Shown in pieces: positions 56,644-64,000 of a stretch of 64,000 nucleotides of DNA. Where the stretch lies: NCBI GenBank assembly GCA_005502805.1, contig SCMY01000010.1:124001-188000 (forward strand), given 5' to 3'. Origin of the DNA: Rhizobiales bacterium 2SD (GTDB lineage Bacteria; Pseudomonadota; Alphaproteobacteria; Rhizobiales; Beijerinckiaceae). Each line of letters opens with the position of its first letter. Position 1 is the stretch's first letter. Below the pieces are notes generated by a model. The model ran no database searches and had not been told where the DNA came from. It worked only from the letters and a program-made list of their open reading frames with translations. A program made the translations under genes and the position numbers.

Positions 56644-57650
56644 GCGCGCGCGGTCGGAACACCCTCGCGGATGACGCGCGAGAACTCCGAGCTGTCGGGC
56701 TTCAGGCTGCGCGCCTTCTCGCCGATATGGCTCAGTTTCACCAGCTCGTCGAGCGGCATGTCCTGGCGTACCGAGCCGATGTCCCGGAGATAGCCGGGCA
56801 GGTAACCGGAGAGCAGCACGCGCGGGTCGAGCGGCAGCGAGAACTTCCAGGCGGGCGCGACCTGCCCGACGAGATGATAGACGACGGTGGTGCAGTTTGT
56901 CGTCAGCGTGTTGTACCAGCGCGGCTCCTGCGCCAGCCGGTTGATGTCCGCGGCATAGGCGAGCAGCAGCTCGCGCGCCTGCCGCGGCGAGGCATTGAGC
57001 CGGAACAGCCGGGTGTCCTCGCCGCGCGCCTGGGTTCGAAGGCCGATCAGGTCGCGTTCGTCGGCCACGACATAGGCCATTTCGTAGTTGCGGAAGAAGC
57101 CGGCAAGCGCCGACCATTCCTCGCCCTGCTCGCGCCGGATCTCGATCGAGATCGTCAGCGGATCGCTGTCGGCGAAGGTGAAGCTGAGCAGGAGATGGGC
57201 GATCGCCTCGCCGGACCAGTAGGACAGGAAGAGATCGGCGCCCTGGATGCGCGAGAGGTCGTAGCTGCGGGTTTCCCAGCGCTGGTCGTAGTCGTTTTCG
57301 GTGCGCCAGGTGAAATGGCGCAGATTGGTCACGGTCAGGCGGTTGTCGACCACGCTCATCTGCGGCAAGCGGGCCAGCTCGGGGATCCAGTTCCGTTCAT
57401 GCGACGGCCTCAGGCCGGCCCACCAGCCGATGAGGCCGACGAAGAGCACGGCGAAGGCGAGCGGCAGGCGCGGCGCGCCGCTCCAGATGCCGATGGTGCC
57501 GGCGAGCCCGGCGAGGCCGAAGCCGATCGCGCCGGCGATGCCGATCGCACCGGGCAGGCGGAAGACCAGGAGCCCTGCGCCCCAGGCGGTGGTGCCGAGG
57601 ACCGCGAGGGTCAGCAGGATCTGCAGGAGAACGAAAAAGAGGCGGCTCAT
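56634..57650 (-). CDS. DUF4105 (Lnb N-terminal periplasmic domain) protein
   Basis: A 338-residue protein with two or three N-terminal TM helices (~3-75) and a periplasmic DUF4105 domain. The conserved motif WYNTLTTNCTTVVYHLV holds a Cys in a cysteine-protease-like context, and RRYDLSRIQ-type/FLSYWSGEAIAHLLLSFTF stretches match the family. It may act on envelope components; function unproven. Convergent with the YgjP-like gene, upstream of pckA's 3' end in the same orientation. Confidence 0.87.
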   Translation of the reverse strand: MSRLFFVLLQILLTLAVLGTTAWGAGLLVFRLPGAIGIAGAIGFGLAGLAGTIGIWSGAPRLPLAFAVLFVGLIGWWAGLRPSHERNWIPELARLPQMSVVDNRLTVTNLRHFTWRTENDYDQRWETRSYDLSRIQGADLFLSYWSGEAIAHLLLSFTFADSDPLTISIEIRREQGEEWSALAGFFRNYEMAYVVADERDLIGLRTQARGEDTRLFRLNASPRQARELLLAYAADINRLAQEPRWYNTLTTNCTTVVYHLVGQVAPAWKFSLPLDPRVLLSGYLPGYLRDIGSVRQDMPLDELVKLSHIGEKARSLKPDSSEFSRVIREGVPTARAQP

Positions 57651-57685
57651 CGCCGCCTCTCATAGCATGCTGAAATAGGTTCCGC

Positions 57686-59296
57686 TCAAGCCGCGAGCGA
57701 ACTCGTCGGCGCGGCCGCCTTGACGGCGTCGTCGACATGCGGCTCGAACTTGGCGAAGTTCTCCGCGAACATGCCGATCAGCTTCTTGGCGGTATCGGCG
57801 AAGGCGGCCTTATCCTGCCAGGTCTTGACGGGATAGAGGATGTGCGGCTCGACGCCGGGCACCGAAGTGGGAACGGCGAACCCGAAATAAGGATCGCGGC
57901 GGAAATCGGCGCGGTTGAGCGAACCGTCCAGTGCCGCGGTCAGCAGGCGGCGGGTGACGCGGATCGGCATGCGCCGGCCGGTGCCGTAGCCGCCGCCGGT
58001 CCAGCCGGTGTTGACCAGCCAGCAATCGACGTGATGCTTGGCGATGAAGTCACGCAGCAGATTGGCGTATTCCGACGGGTGGCGCGGCAGGAAGGGCGAG
58101 CCGAAGCAGGTCGAGAACTCCGGCTGGACGCCGACGAGACCGCGCTCGGTGCCGGCGACCTTGGCGGTATAGCCGGAGAGGAAATGGTACATCGCCTCGG
58201 CCGGAGTCAGCTTGGCGATCGGTGGCATCACGCCGAAGGCGTCGGCGGTCAGCATCACGATGTTCTTCGGCGTGCCGGCCCGGCCGGTGCGCGAGGCGTT
58301 CGGGATGAAGTCGAGCGGATAGGCCGAGCGGGTGTTCTCGGTCTTGGTCTCGGCGTCGAAGTCGACCTCGCGCGAGATCGGATCCATCACGATGTTCTCG
58401 AGCACCGTGCCGAAGCGTTGCGAGGCCGCGAAGATCTGCGGCTCGGCCTCGGCCGAGAGACGGATCGTCTTGGCGTAGCAGCCGCCCTCGAAATTGAAGA
58501 TGCCGTCCTTCGACCAGCCATGCTCGTCATCGCCGATCAAGGTGCGGTCGGGATCGGCCGAGAGGGTGGTCTTGCCGGTGCCGGAGAGGCCGAAGAAGAT
58601 CGCCGGATCGTCCTTGCCGCCGACATTGGCCGAGCAGTGCATCGGCACCACGCCCTTCGCGGGCAGTGTGTAGTTCAGATAGGTGAAGACCGACTTCTTC
58701 ATCTCGCCGGCATAGGCGGTGCCGCCGATCAGCACGATCTTGCGCGAGAAGTCGATTGCGATGACCGTCTCGCTGCGGCAGCCATGGCGCTTCGGATCGG
58801 CTTTGAAGCTCGGCAGGTCGACGATCGTCAATTCGGGCACGTAGCCGCCGATCTCCCCGGCCTCGGGCCGGATCAGCAGGTTGCGGATGAACAGCGAGTG
58901 CCAGGCGAATTCGGTGAAGACCCTCGCCTTGACGCGGTGGGCCGGGTCGGCGCCGCCATAAAGATCCTGCGCGAACAGCTCCTTGCCTTCGGCGTGCTTG
59001 ATGAAATCGCCGAGCAGGGTCTCGAACTGCTCCGAGGAGATCGCGCCATTGTTCTCCCACCAGACCGTCTTCTCGGTCAGTGCGTCCTTGACGACGAACT
59101 TGTCCTTGGGCGAGCGGCCGGTATGGCTGCCGGTGTCGGCGCAGAGCGCGCCGCCGCGGGCGAGCTGGGATTCGCCGCGCCGCAACGATTCCTCATAGAG
59201 GCGCGCAGCCTCGAAATTCCAGTAGACCGCCTTGAGCCCGCGGAAGCCGAATGAATCGGCGCCGTTGGCCGGGTTGACGTGACCGATGGTCTCCAC
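57686..59296 (-). CDS. pckA: Phosphoenolpyruvate carboxykinase (ATP)
   Basis: A 536-residue gluconeogenic enzyme (oxaloacetate + ATP to PEP + CO2). The kinase-1a P-loop is [14 protein letters not shown], preceded by [10 protein letters not shown], with DDEHGW as the metal-binding kinase-2 region and [15 protein letters not shown] later. The start is GTG at 59296, 8 nt after AGGAGG; this gives the 536-residue length usual in rhizobia. pckA next to chvI-chvG is a conserved rhizobial arrangement; here a HugZ-like gene intervenes. Confidence 0.97.
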   Translation of the reverse strand: METIGHVNPANGADSFGFRGLKAVYWNFEAARLYEESLRRGESQLARGGALCADTGSHTGRSPKDKFVVKDALTEKTVWWENNGAISSEQFETLLGDFIKHAEGKELFAQDLYGGADPAHRVKARVFTEFAWHSLFIRNLLIRPEAGEIGGYVPELTIVDLPSFKADPKRHGCRSETVIAIDFSRKIVLIGGTAYAGEMKKSVFTYLNYTLPAKGVVPMHCSANVGGKDDPAIFFGLSGTGKTTLSADPDRTLIGDDEHGWSKDGIFNFEGGCYAKTIRLSAEAEPQIFAASQRFGTVLENIVMDPISREVDFDAETKTENTRSAYPLDFIPNASRTGRAGTPKNIVMLTADAFGVMPPIAKLTPAEAMYHFLSGYTAKVAGTERGLVGVQPEFSTCFGSPFLPRHPSEYANLLRDFIAKHHVDCWLVNTGWTGGGYGTGRRMPIRVTRRLLTAALDGSLNRADFRRDPYFGFAVPTSVPGVEPHILYPVKTWQDKAAFADTAKKLIGMFAENFAKFEPHVDDAVKAAAPTSSLAA

Positions 59297-59460
59297 TGGC
59301 AATTCCTCCTGCCGAGAAGCCGTCGCCAGGCGAAGCCGGCGTCGTGATTGGAGCGGGGCTGACCCCACTATGGCCCCGATGGACCGGTGACGTGGAGGGC
59401 TCTTTAGGCGGATGATGACGCCGGCTCAAGTCACGAGGTCGGCTGGGGGCTGATCGTGGC

Positions 59461-59480
59461 CGATTTAAATCGTTTAAAAA
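59461..59480. promoter_or_regulatory. AT-rich palindromic element upstream of pckA
   Basis: CGATTTAAATCG (59461-59472) is a perfect 12-bp palindrome and is followed at once by TTTAAA, in otherwise GC-rich DNA. It lies ~165 nt upstream of the pckA start, after the hugZ stop. In Sinorhizobium, pckA is controlled by the LacI-type regulator PckR; this element is a candidate site. The link is inference. Confidence 0.4.
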
Positions 59481-59504
59481 AATAGCTGTGGTGAATCGCC
59501 GCGC

Positions 59505-60254
59505 TCAGGCGGCTTCGCGAGCCTTGCCGGCGAGGGCGACGAGGGTCTTGCGCAGCGCGTCGGGCGTGGTCACCGGCTCGTCGAAGGGCAGACGCAGAGC
59601 CTTGTCGCCGAGCATCAGGTCGGCGCCGTCAGGGTCGATGCCGGAGAGACGCCAGCCACCCTCCTCGCCGCCGAGCAGCTTGGTGGCGTAGAGCCCGATC
59701 GCCTCGGCATGGTCCTCGTTCATATGATCGACCGCGCTCTCCTCCGCCTCGGTCAGCGCTCCGGCTTGCGAGCAGTCGCTGAGGACGTCGCTTGCCTCGA
59801 GCTCATAGGCCCGGCCGAAGCCGCCATTGAGGCTGGCGCGCTGGAGTCTCAGCGCGAAGAACGAGAAATCGGGAAAATCGACGTAAAGCGAGGCTTTTGG
59901 CTGACGCGCCAGGAAACGGCGGCGCACGCGCCGGCCGAAATCGCTGTCGCGTTCGACCTTCTCGGCCGTGGCCAGCAGCGTGATCCGCGCATGGGCGAGC
60001 GGATCGCCCTTGCCGCCGGGCGCGATCAGCAACGAGCAGCGCGGATCGGCGAGGAGGTTGCCGGTATGGCCGGAGAGCGAGGAGACCAGGATCAGCGGCG
60101 TGCCGTCGATATCGGTCGCCAGACTGGTCAGGCTGGCGAAGGGGTGGCCCTCCGGCGTCAGCGTCGCCAGCGATGCGGAACGCGCGCTGCGCAGGAGGCC
60201 ACGCGCCAATCCGCGCGCGCTGGCATCTGTCGGCCTGATCGGATCAGTCGCCAT
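59505..60254 (-). CDS. HugZ-like / pyridoxamine-oxidase-fold haem-associated protein
   Basis: A 249-residue protein with an N-terminal split-barrel FMN/haem-type domain (SASLATLTPEGHPFASLTSLATDIDG; LLADPRCSLLIAP; YVDFPDFSFFALRL) and a C-terminal DUF2470 domain (ESAVDHMNEDHAEAIGLYA). HugZ-type relatives bind or degrade haem, while others are flavin-binding. No iron-uptake genes are near. It is located between pckA and the divergent chvI gene. Confidence 0.87.
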   Translation of the reverse strand: MATDPIRPTDASARGLARGLLRSARSASLATLTPEGHPFASLTSLATDIDGTPLILVSSLSGHTGNLLADPRCSLLIAPGGKGDPLAHARITLLATAEKVERDSDFGRRVRRRFLARQPKASLYVDFPDFSFFALRLQRASLNGGFGRAYELEASDVLSDCSQAGALTEAEESAVDHMNEDHAEAIGLYATKLLGGEEGGWRLSGIDPDGADLMLGDKALRLPFDEPVTTPDALRKTLVALAGKAREAA

Positions 60255-60457
60255 GGCTCGTTTCGCCGCATCGGTTGGCGCGAATTCCGATCGCTTAGCC
60301 GATTCTGGCCGAACGGAAAGCGCGCTTATGAGTTTTCTGGGGCGAGACGTAGCGAAACCGCCTTGGCTTGGCTAGATTGCAGCCATGCTTTGGCCGTTCT
60401 CGCGCGAGAGTGGACCCTTTGATTGTAACGCCAGCACACAAAGAGCCGGAAAAGCTT

Positions 60458-61159
60458 ATGCCAACCATTGCGCTGGTCGATGACGACCGCAACATCCTGA
60501 CCTCGGTTTCGATCGCGTTGGAGGCCGAGGGCTATCGCATCCAGACCTATACCGACGGCGCCTCGGCCCTGGACGGGCTGAAGCAGAATCCGCCCGACCT
60601 CGCCATCTTCGACATCAAGATGCCGCGCATGGACGGGATGGAGCTGCTGCGCCGCCTGCGCCAGAAGTCGGATCTGCCGGTGATCTTCCTGACCTCGAAG
60701 GACGAGGAGATCGACGAGCTCTTCGGCCTGAAGATGGGCGCCGACGACTTCATCCGCAAACCTTTCTCGCAGCGCCTGCTGGTCGAGCGCGTCAAGGCGA
60801 TCCTGCGCCGGGCCGGCGCGCGCGACGCCAGCGCGACCGTGCGCACCGAGGATGCCAAAGCGCTGGAGCGCGGCCTTTTGCGGATGGATCCGGAGCGCCA
60901 CACCTGCACCTGGAAGGGCGAGCCGGTGACGCTCACCGTCACCGAATTCCTGATCCTGCAGTCGCTCGCGCAGCGTCCCGGGGTGGTCAAGAGCCGCAAC
61001 GCGCTGATGGATGCGGCCTATGATGACGAGGTCTATGTCGACGACCGCACCATCGACAGCCACATCAAGCGTTTGCGCAAGAAGTTCAATCAGGTCGATG
61101 TCGAGTTCGACATGATTGAGACGCTCTATGGCGTCGGCTATCGCTTCAAGGAGAACTGA
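60458..61159 (+). CDS. chvI: OmpR-family response regulator ChvI
   Basis: A 233-residue response regulator. The receiver starts [23 protein letters not shown], with the phospho-Asp in [16 protein letters not shown] and the Lys in FIRKPFS. The C-terminal winged helix has [19 protein letters not shown] and [17 protein letters not shown]. It partners with ChvG and governs acid/envelope response and symbiosis or virulence genes in rhizobia and Agrobacterium. The ATG at 60458 ([10 protein letters not shown]) is chosen over a longer in-frame start at 60368. Confidence 0.96.
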   Translation: MPTIALVDDDRNILTSVSIALEAEGYRIQTYTDGASALDGLKQNPPDLAIFDIKMPRMDGMELLRRLRQKSDLPVIFLTSKDEEIDELFGLKMGADDFIRKPFSQRLLVERVKAILRRAGARDASATVRTEDAKALERGLLRMDPERHTCTWKGEPVTLTVTEFLILQSLAQRPGVVKSRNALMDAAYDDEVYVDDRTIDSHIKRLRKKFNQVDVEFDMIETLYGVGYRFKEN

Positions 61160-61224
61160 GAAGCACCCTGGCGTGTGCCCAGTATCGCGTTTGCGTGCAC
61201 GCCGGGACAAGGTATGAGCCGCCT

Positions 61225-63018
61225 ATGGCTACGATCGAGCAGCAAGGGGCCCGCACCGGCGGGCCGCGGCCAGCGGTGACGCTGCGCCGGCGGGCCGGGC
61301 TGTTCGGCCGTCGTATGCTGCGCGCCGTCTCGGGCCGGGCCGCCTCGAGCCTGACCCGGCGCATCGTCGTCCTGAACCTTGCAGGTCTCGTCGCCCTTCT
61401 TGTCGGTTTCCTCTACCTCAACCAGTTCCGCGAGGGCCTGATCGAGGCGCGGGTTCAGAGTCTATTGACGCAGGGCGAGATCATAGCCGGCGCCATCGCC
61501 GCCTCGGCCACGGTCGAGACCGACACGATTGCGATCGATCCCGACAAGCTCCTGCAGATGCAGGCCGGCGAGAGCGGCGCCATCGCCGAGGATCCGCTCG
61601 ACTTCTCGATCAATCCGGAGAAAGTCGCCCCGCTGCTGCGCCGCCTGGTGACGCCGACCAAGACCCGCGCCCGCATCTACGACAAGGACGGGATGCTGAC
61701 GCTCGATTCGCGCAATCTCTATTCGCGCGGCGACATCCTGCGGCTCGATCTGCCGCGCATCGGTGAAAGCGACGAGCCACCTCTGCTCGAACGCACCTGG
61801 AACATGTTCCGCAACCGGCTCGGCCGCGCCGACGTGCCGGCCTATGACGATTTCGCCAACGCCAACGGCAAGTCCTACACCGAAGTCGCCCGGGCGCTGG
61901 CCGGCTCCCCGGCGAGTGTGGTGCGCGTCAACACCCGCGGCGAGACCATCGTTTCGGTGGCGGTGCCGGTGCAGCGCTTCCGGGCCGTGCGCGGCGCACT
62001 GCTGCTCTCGACGCAAGGGGGCGACATCGACGCCGTCATCGCCTCCGAGCGCTATGCCATCTTCCAGGTCTTCGCGGTCGCTGCCGGCGTGATGATCATC
62101 CTGTCGGTGCTGCTTGCCGGCACCATCGCCGAGCCTATCCGCAAACTCGCGGACGCTGCCCAGCGCGTCCGCCGTGGCGTCAAGTCGCGCGAGGAGATCC
62201 CGGACTTCTCCAGCCGTCACGACGAGATCGGTCACCTTTCCGGATCGTTCCGCGAGATGACGCAGGCGCTCTACAATCGCATGGAGGCGATCGAGCGCTT
62301 CGCCGCCGATGTCGCTCACGAGCTGAAGAACCCGCTGACTTCGCTGCGCAGCGCCGTCGAGACCTTGCCGCTTGCCAAGAACGACGACGCCCGCGGTCGT
62401 CTGCTCGCGGTGATCCGCCACGATGTGAAGCGGCTCGACCGCCTGATCACCGACATCTCCGACGCTTCGCGCCTCGATGCCGAGCTCGCCCGCGACGATG
62501 CGGTTCCCCTCGACGTCGCCCAGCTGATCGAGGCGGTGGTCTCGGTGCAGAACCAGATCAGCCGGGAAGGCCAGCCGGCCGTCGAGATTTCGGTCGACCG
62601 GCGTGGCCAACGTCCGGGCGGCGATCCTTTCCGGGTGCTCGGCCACGATTCCCGCCTCGGCCAGGTTTTCGTCAACCTGATCGAGAACGCCCGCTCCTTC
62701 TCCCCGGCTGACAAGCCGGTCAGGGTCAAGCTCTCGCGCGTCGCCGGCGACGTACTGATCACGATCGAGGATGACGGCCCCGGAATCCCGCCGCATGCGT
62801 TGGAGCGGATCTTCGAGCGCTTCTACACCGACCGGCCAGAGAGCGGGTTCGGCCAGAATTCCGGCCTGGGTCTCTCGATCTCGCGCCAGATCGTCGAAGC
62901 CCATCGCGGCACGATCCGGGCCGAGAACATCTACGCCTCCGAGCAGTCGGAAGGCGAGGAGAAGCGGCTGGGCGCGCGCTTCGTCGTGCGCCTGCCGGCC
63001 GCGGCACAGCCGGCATGA
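61225..63018 (+). CDS. chvG: Sensor histidine kinase ChvG
   Basis: A 597-residue membrane sensor kinase. TM1 (~55-75), a ~200-residue periplasmic sensor domain, and TM2 (~283-306) are followed by HAMP, HisKA (AADVAHELKNPLTSLRSAVETL) and HATPase_c (LIENARSFSPADKPV; GPGIPPHALERIFERFYTDRPE; NSGLGLSISRQIVEAH). In relatives the periplasmic repressor ExoR holds it inactive; no exoR is in this window. ATG at 61225 is chosen; an upstream in-frame start at 61195 is weaker. It overlaps hprK (ATGA). Confidence 0.95.
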   Translation: MATIEQQGARTGGPRPAVTLRRRAGLFGRRMLRAVSGRAASSLTRRIVVLNLAGLVALLVGFLYLNQFREGLIEARVQSLLTQGEIIAGAIAASATVETDTIAIDPDKLLQMQAGESGAIAEDPLDFSINPEKVAPLLRRLVTPTKTRARIYDKDGMLTLDSRNLYSRGDILRLDLPRIGESDEPPLLERTWNMFRNRLGRADVPAYDDFANANGKSYTEVARALAGSPASVVRVNTRGETIVSVAVPVQRFRAVRGALLLSTQGGDIDAVIASERYAIFQVFAVAAGVMIILSVLLAGTIAEPIRKLADAAQRVRRGVKSREEIPDFSSRHDEIGHLSGSFREMTQALYNRMEAIERFAADVAHELKNPLTSLRSAVETLPLAKNDDARGRLLAVIRHDVKRLDRLITDISDASRLDAELARDDAVPLDVAQLIEAVVSVQNQISREGQPAVEISVDRRGQRPGGDPFRVLGHDSRLGQVFVNLIENARSFSPADKPVRVKLSRVAGDVLITIEDDGPGIPPHALERIFERFYTDRPESGFGQNSGLGLSISRQIVEAHRGTIRAENIYASEQSEGEEKRLGARFVVRLPAAAQPA

Positions 63019-63467
63019 GCGCTGTATCTCCGCTCCGGCTGCATGCCAGCGCCGTCGTGATCGGCGAGGCTGGTATCCTGATCCGTGGTGCAGCGGGCGC
63101 CGGCAAGTCGAGCTTGGCGCTGGCGCTTGTCGGCCTCGCGCAATCGCAGGGACGCTTCGCCAGGCTCGTCGCTGATGACCGCACCGAAATCGTCGTGCAG
63201 GCCGGCCGCCTGGTCGCCTCGCCGGTGCCGCCGATCGAGGGGGTGGTCGAGCGCCGTGGCCTCGGCCTGACGCCGGAGCCGCATCTCGCCGCCGTGGTGC
63301 TCCGGCTGGTGGTCGATTGCGGTGTCGAGCCCGAGCGAATGCCGGAGCCGGAGGCGCTCGTCGAGTCGATCGTCGGCGTCACCTTGCCGCGATTGTCCCT
63401 GCTTCCGCGGCCTGGCGACGAACGTCTGATCCTGACGGCTCTTGCGCTCTTCGCCGGCTCTGATTGA
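63015..63467 (+). CDS. hprK: Short HPr kinase/phosphorylase
   Basis: A 150-residue alphaproteobacterial HprK lacking the N-terminal half of Firmicute enzymes. The P-loop is ILIRGAAGAGKSSLALAL, followed by LVADDRTEI and the short signature PPIEGVVERRGLGL. It phosphorylates Ser of HPr in an incomplete PTS that regulates rather than transports. Its coupling with chvG and proximity to an EIIA gene are conserved in the group. Confidence 0.93.
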   Translation: MSAVSPLRLHASAVVIGEAGILIRGAAGAGKSSLALALVGLAQSQGRFARLVADDRTEIVVQAGRLVASPVPPIEGVVERRGLGLTPEPHLAAVVLRLVVDCGVEPERMPEPEALVESIVGVTLPRLSLLPRPGDERLILTALALFAGSD

Positions 63468-63572
63468 ATTGCTTTCGACGAGTTCGAGACAAGTGCCTTG
63501 CCTATCGTTCGCACCTGCCGCATAAACCGCGACCTTGTCCGGGCGCCGATGGGCGCTCTTCGGTGGGACTGA

Positions 63573-63974
63573 ATGATCGGACTCGTGCTTGTCACGCATG
63601 GGCACCTGGCGACGGAATTCCGCGCCGCGCTCGAACATGTCGTTGGCCCGCAAGCCAACCTCGCAACCATCGCCATCGCCCCCGATGACGACATGGAAGG
63701 TCGTCGGCGCGACATCATCGCGGCGGTCGAGCAGGTCGAGAACGGCAGCGGCGTCATCGTCCTGACCGATATGTTCGGCGGCACGCCCTCCAATCTTGCC
63801 ATTTCCGTGATGGAGCCTGGCCGGATCGACGTCGTCGCCGGCATCAACCTGCCCATGCTGATCAAGCTCGCCAGCGTGCGCGAGGAGAAGACCCTCGACG
63901 AAGCCGTCAGCAGCGCGCAGGATGCGGGTCGCAAGTACATCACGGTGGCCAGCCGCGTTCTCGCGGGCAAGTAG
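63573..63974 (+). CDS. PTS EIIA component, mannose/fructose family (regulatory)
   Basis: A 133-residue EIIA-Man protein. The phospho-acceptor His is in LVLVTHGHLATEF, and VIVLTDMFGGTPSNLA is the family signature. No EIIB/EIIC genes are visible, so it probably acts in the PTS-Ntr-type regulatory chain with HPr and HprK. The gene for HPr is expected just beyond the window end; the last 26 bp show no start. It follows hprK by ~105 bp. Confidence 0.94.
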   Translation: MIGLVLVTHGHLATEFRAALEHVVGPQANLATIAIAPDDDMEGRRRDIIAAVEQVENGSGVIVLTDMFGGTPSNLAISVMEPGRIDVVAGINLPMLIKLASVREEKTLDEAVSSAQDAGRKYITVASRVLAGK

Positions 63975-64000
63975 GGTTCGGCGTACACGGCATGCGCGAG

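Overview
The window is about 64 kb of GC-rich chromosomal DNA from an alphaproteobacterium of the Hyphomicrobiales (Rhizobiales). The pckA/chvI/chvG/hprK/EIIA-Man block, the lnt-XRE-metK block, the split his genes with a DUF2628 gene, the hslV-GNAT-hslU order, the ActS/ActR redox pair and a RIME-like palindromic repeat all support this. The proteins and gene mix look closest to Bosea or a related Boseaceae/Beijerinckiaceae genus; that genus guess is an inference. I see no phage genes, insertion sequences, CRISPR array, tRNA or rRNA. Coding density is very high, many start and stop codons overlap, and no gene-free stretch exceeds about 300 bp.

Layout. 1-6.4 kb: the 3' part of a DNA ligase D gene, a divergent HxlR regulator/NAD(P)-binding oxidoreductase pair, an Atu4866-like gene divergent from an AraC regulator, and a chemotaxis receptor. 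6.5-13.9 kb (minus): the translation/transcription operon rimP-nusA-ylxR-infB-rbfA-truB, with an intrinsic terminator inside the rimP leader. 14.1-17.2 kb: a DUF2336 protein, trmB and metK. 17.3-20.3 kb: a plus-strand LuxR-LuxI quorum-sensing cassette with a small coupled protein, lying between two near-identical minus-strand PhrR/PraR-like XRE repressor genes. 20.4-29.6 kb (minus): phoH-ybeY-corC-lnt, then miaB, plsC, tsaB-rimI, a NifU-type Fe-S protein and a universal stress protein. 29.7-34.8 kb (minus): hslV-GNAT-hslU-murJ-trpS.

34.8-41.5 kb (plus): a hypothetical gene, hisB, DUF2628, hisH, hisA, hisF, hisE, coaA and a DUF1697 gene, with a periplasmic cyclohexadienyl dehydratase gene (pheC) inserted in reverse between hisA and hisF. 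41.5-46.8 kb: a YqaA-type membrane protein, RidA, a RIME-like repeat, a TPR protein, a class I aminotransferase and cobQ. 46.9-51.5 kb: a TetR regulator and a three-gene set (WbpM/WbpV/WbpL-like, equivalent to WreV/WreQ/WreU) that should make UDP-QuiNAc-type sugars and start O-antigen synthesis. 51.5-54.4 kb: mmcB and an actS-actR-truncated haemoglobin operon. 54.5-64 kb: phaZ, a YgjP-like metallopeptidase, a DUF4105 protein, pckA, a HugZ-like protein, chvI-chvG-hprK and a PTS EIIA.

Most of the window is ordinary housekeeping. The most unusual part is 17.3-20.3 kb. A complete acyl-homoserine-lactone receptor and synthase plus a translationally coupled small protein (gene order as in Rhizobium cinI-cinS) sit exactly between two copies of the repressor family that CinS antagonises. 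Sender, receiver, putative anti-repressor and two repressors may therefore form one self-contained quorum-sensing module.
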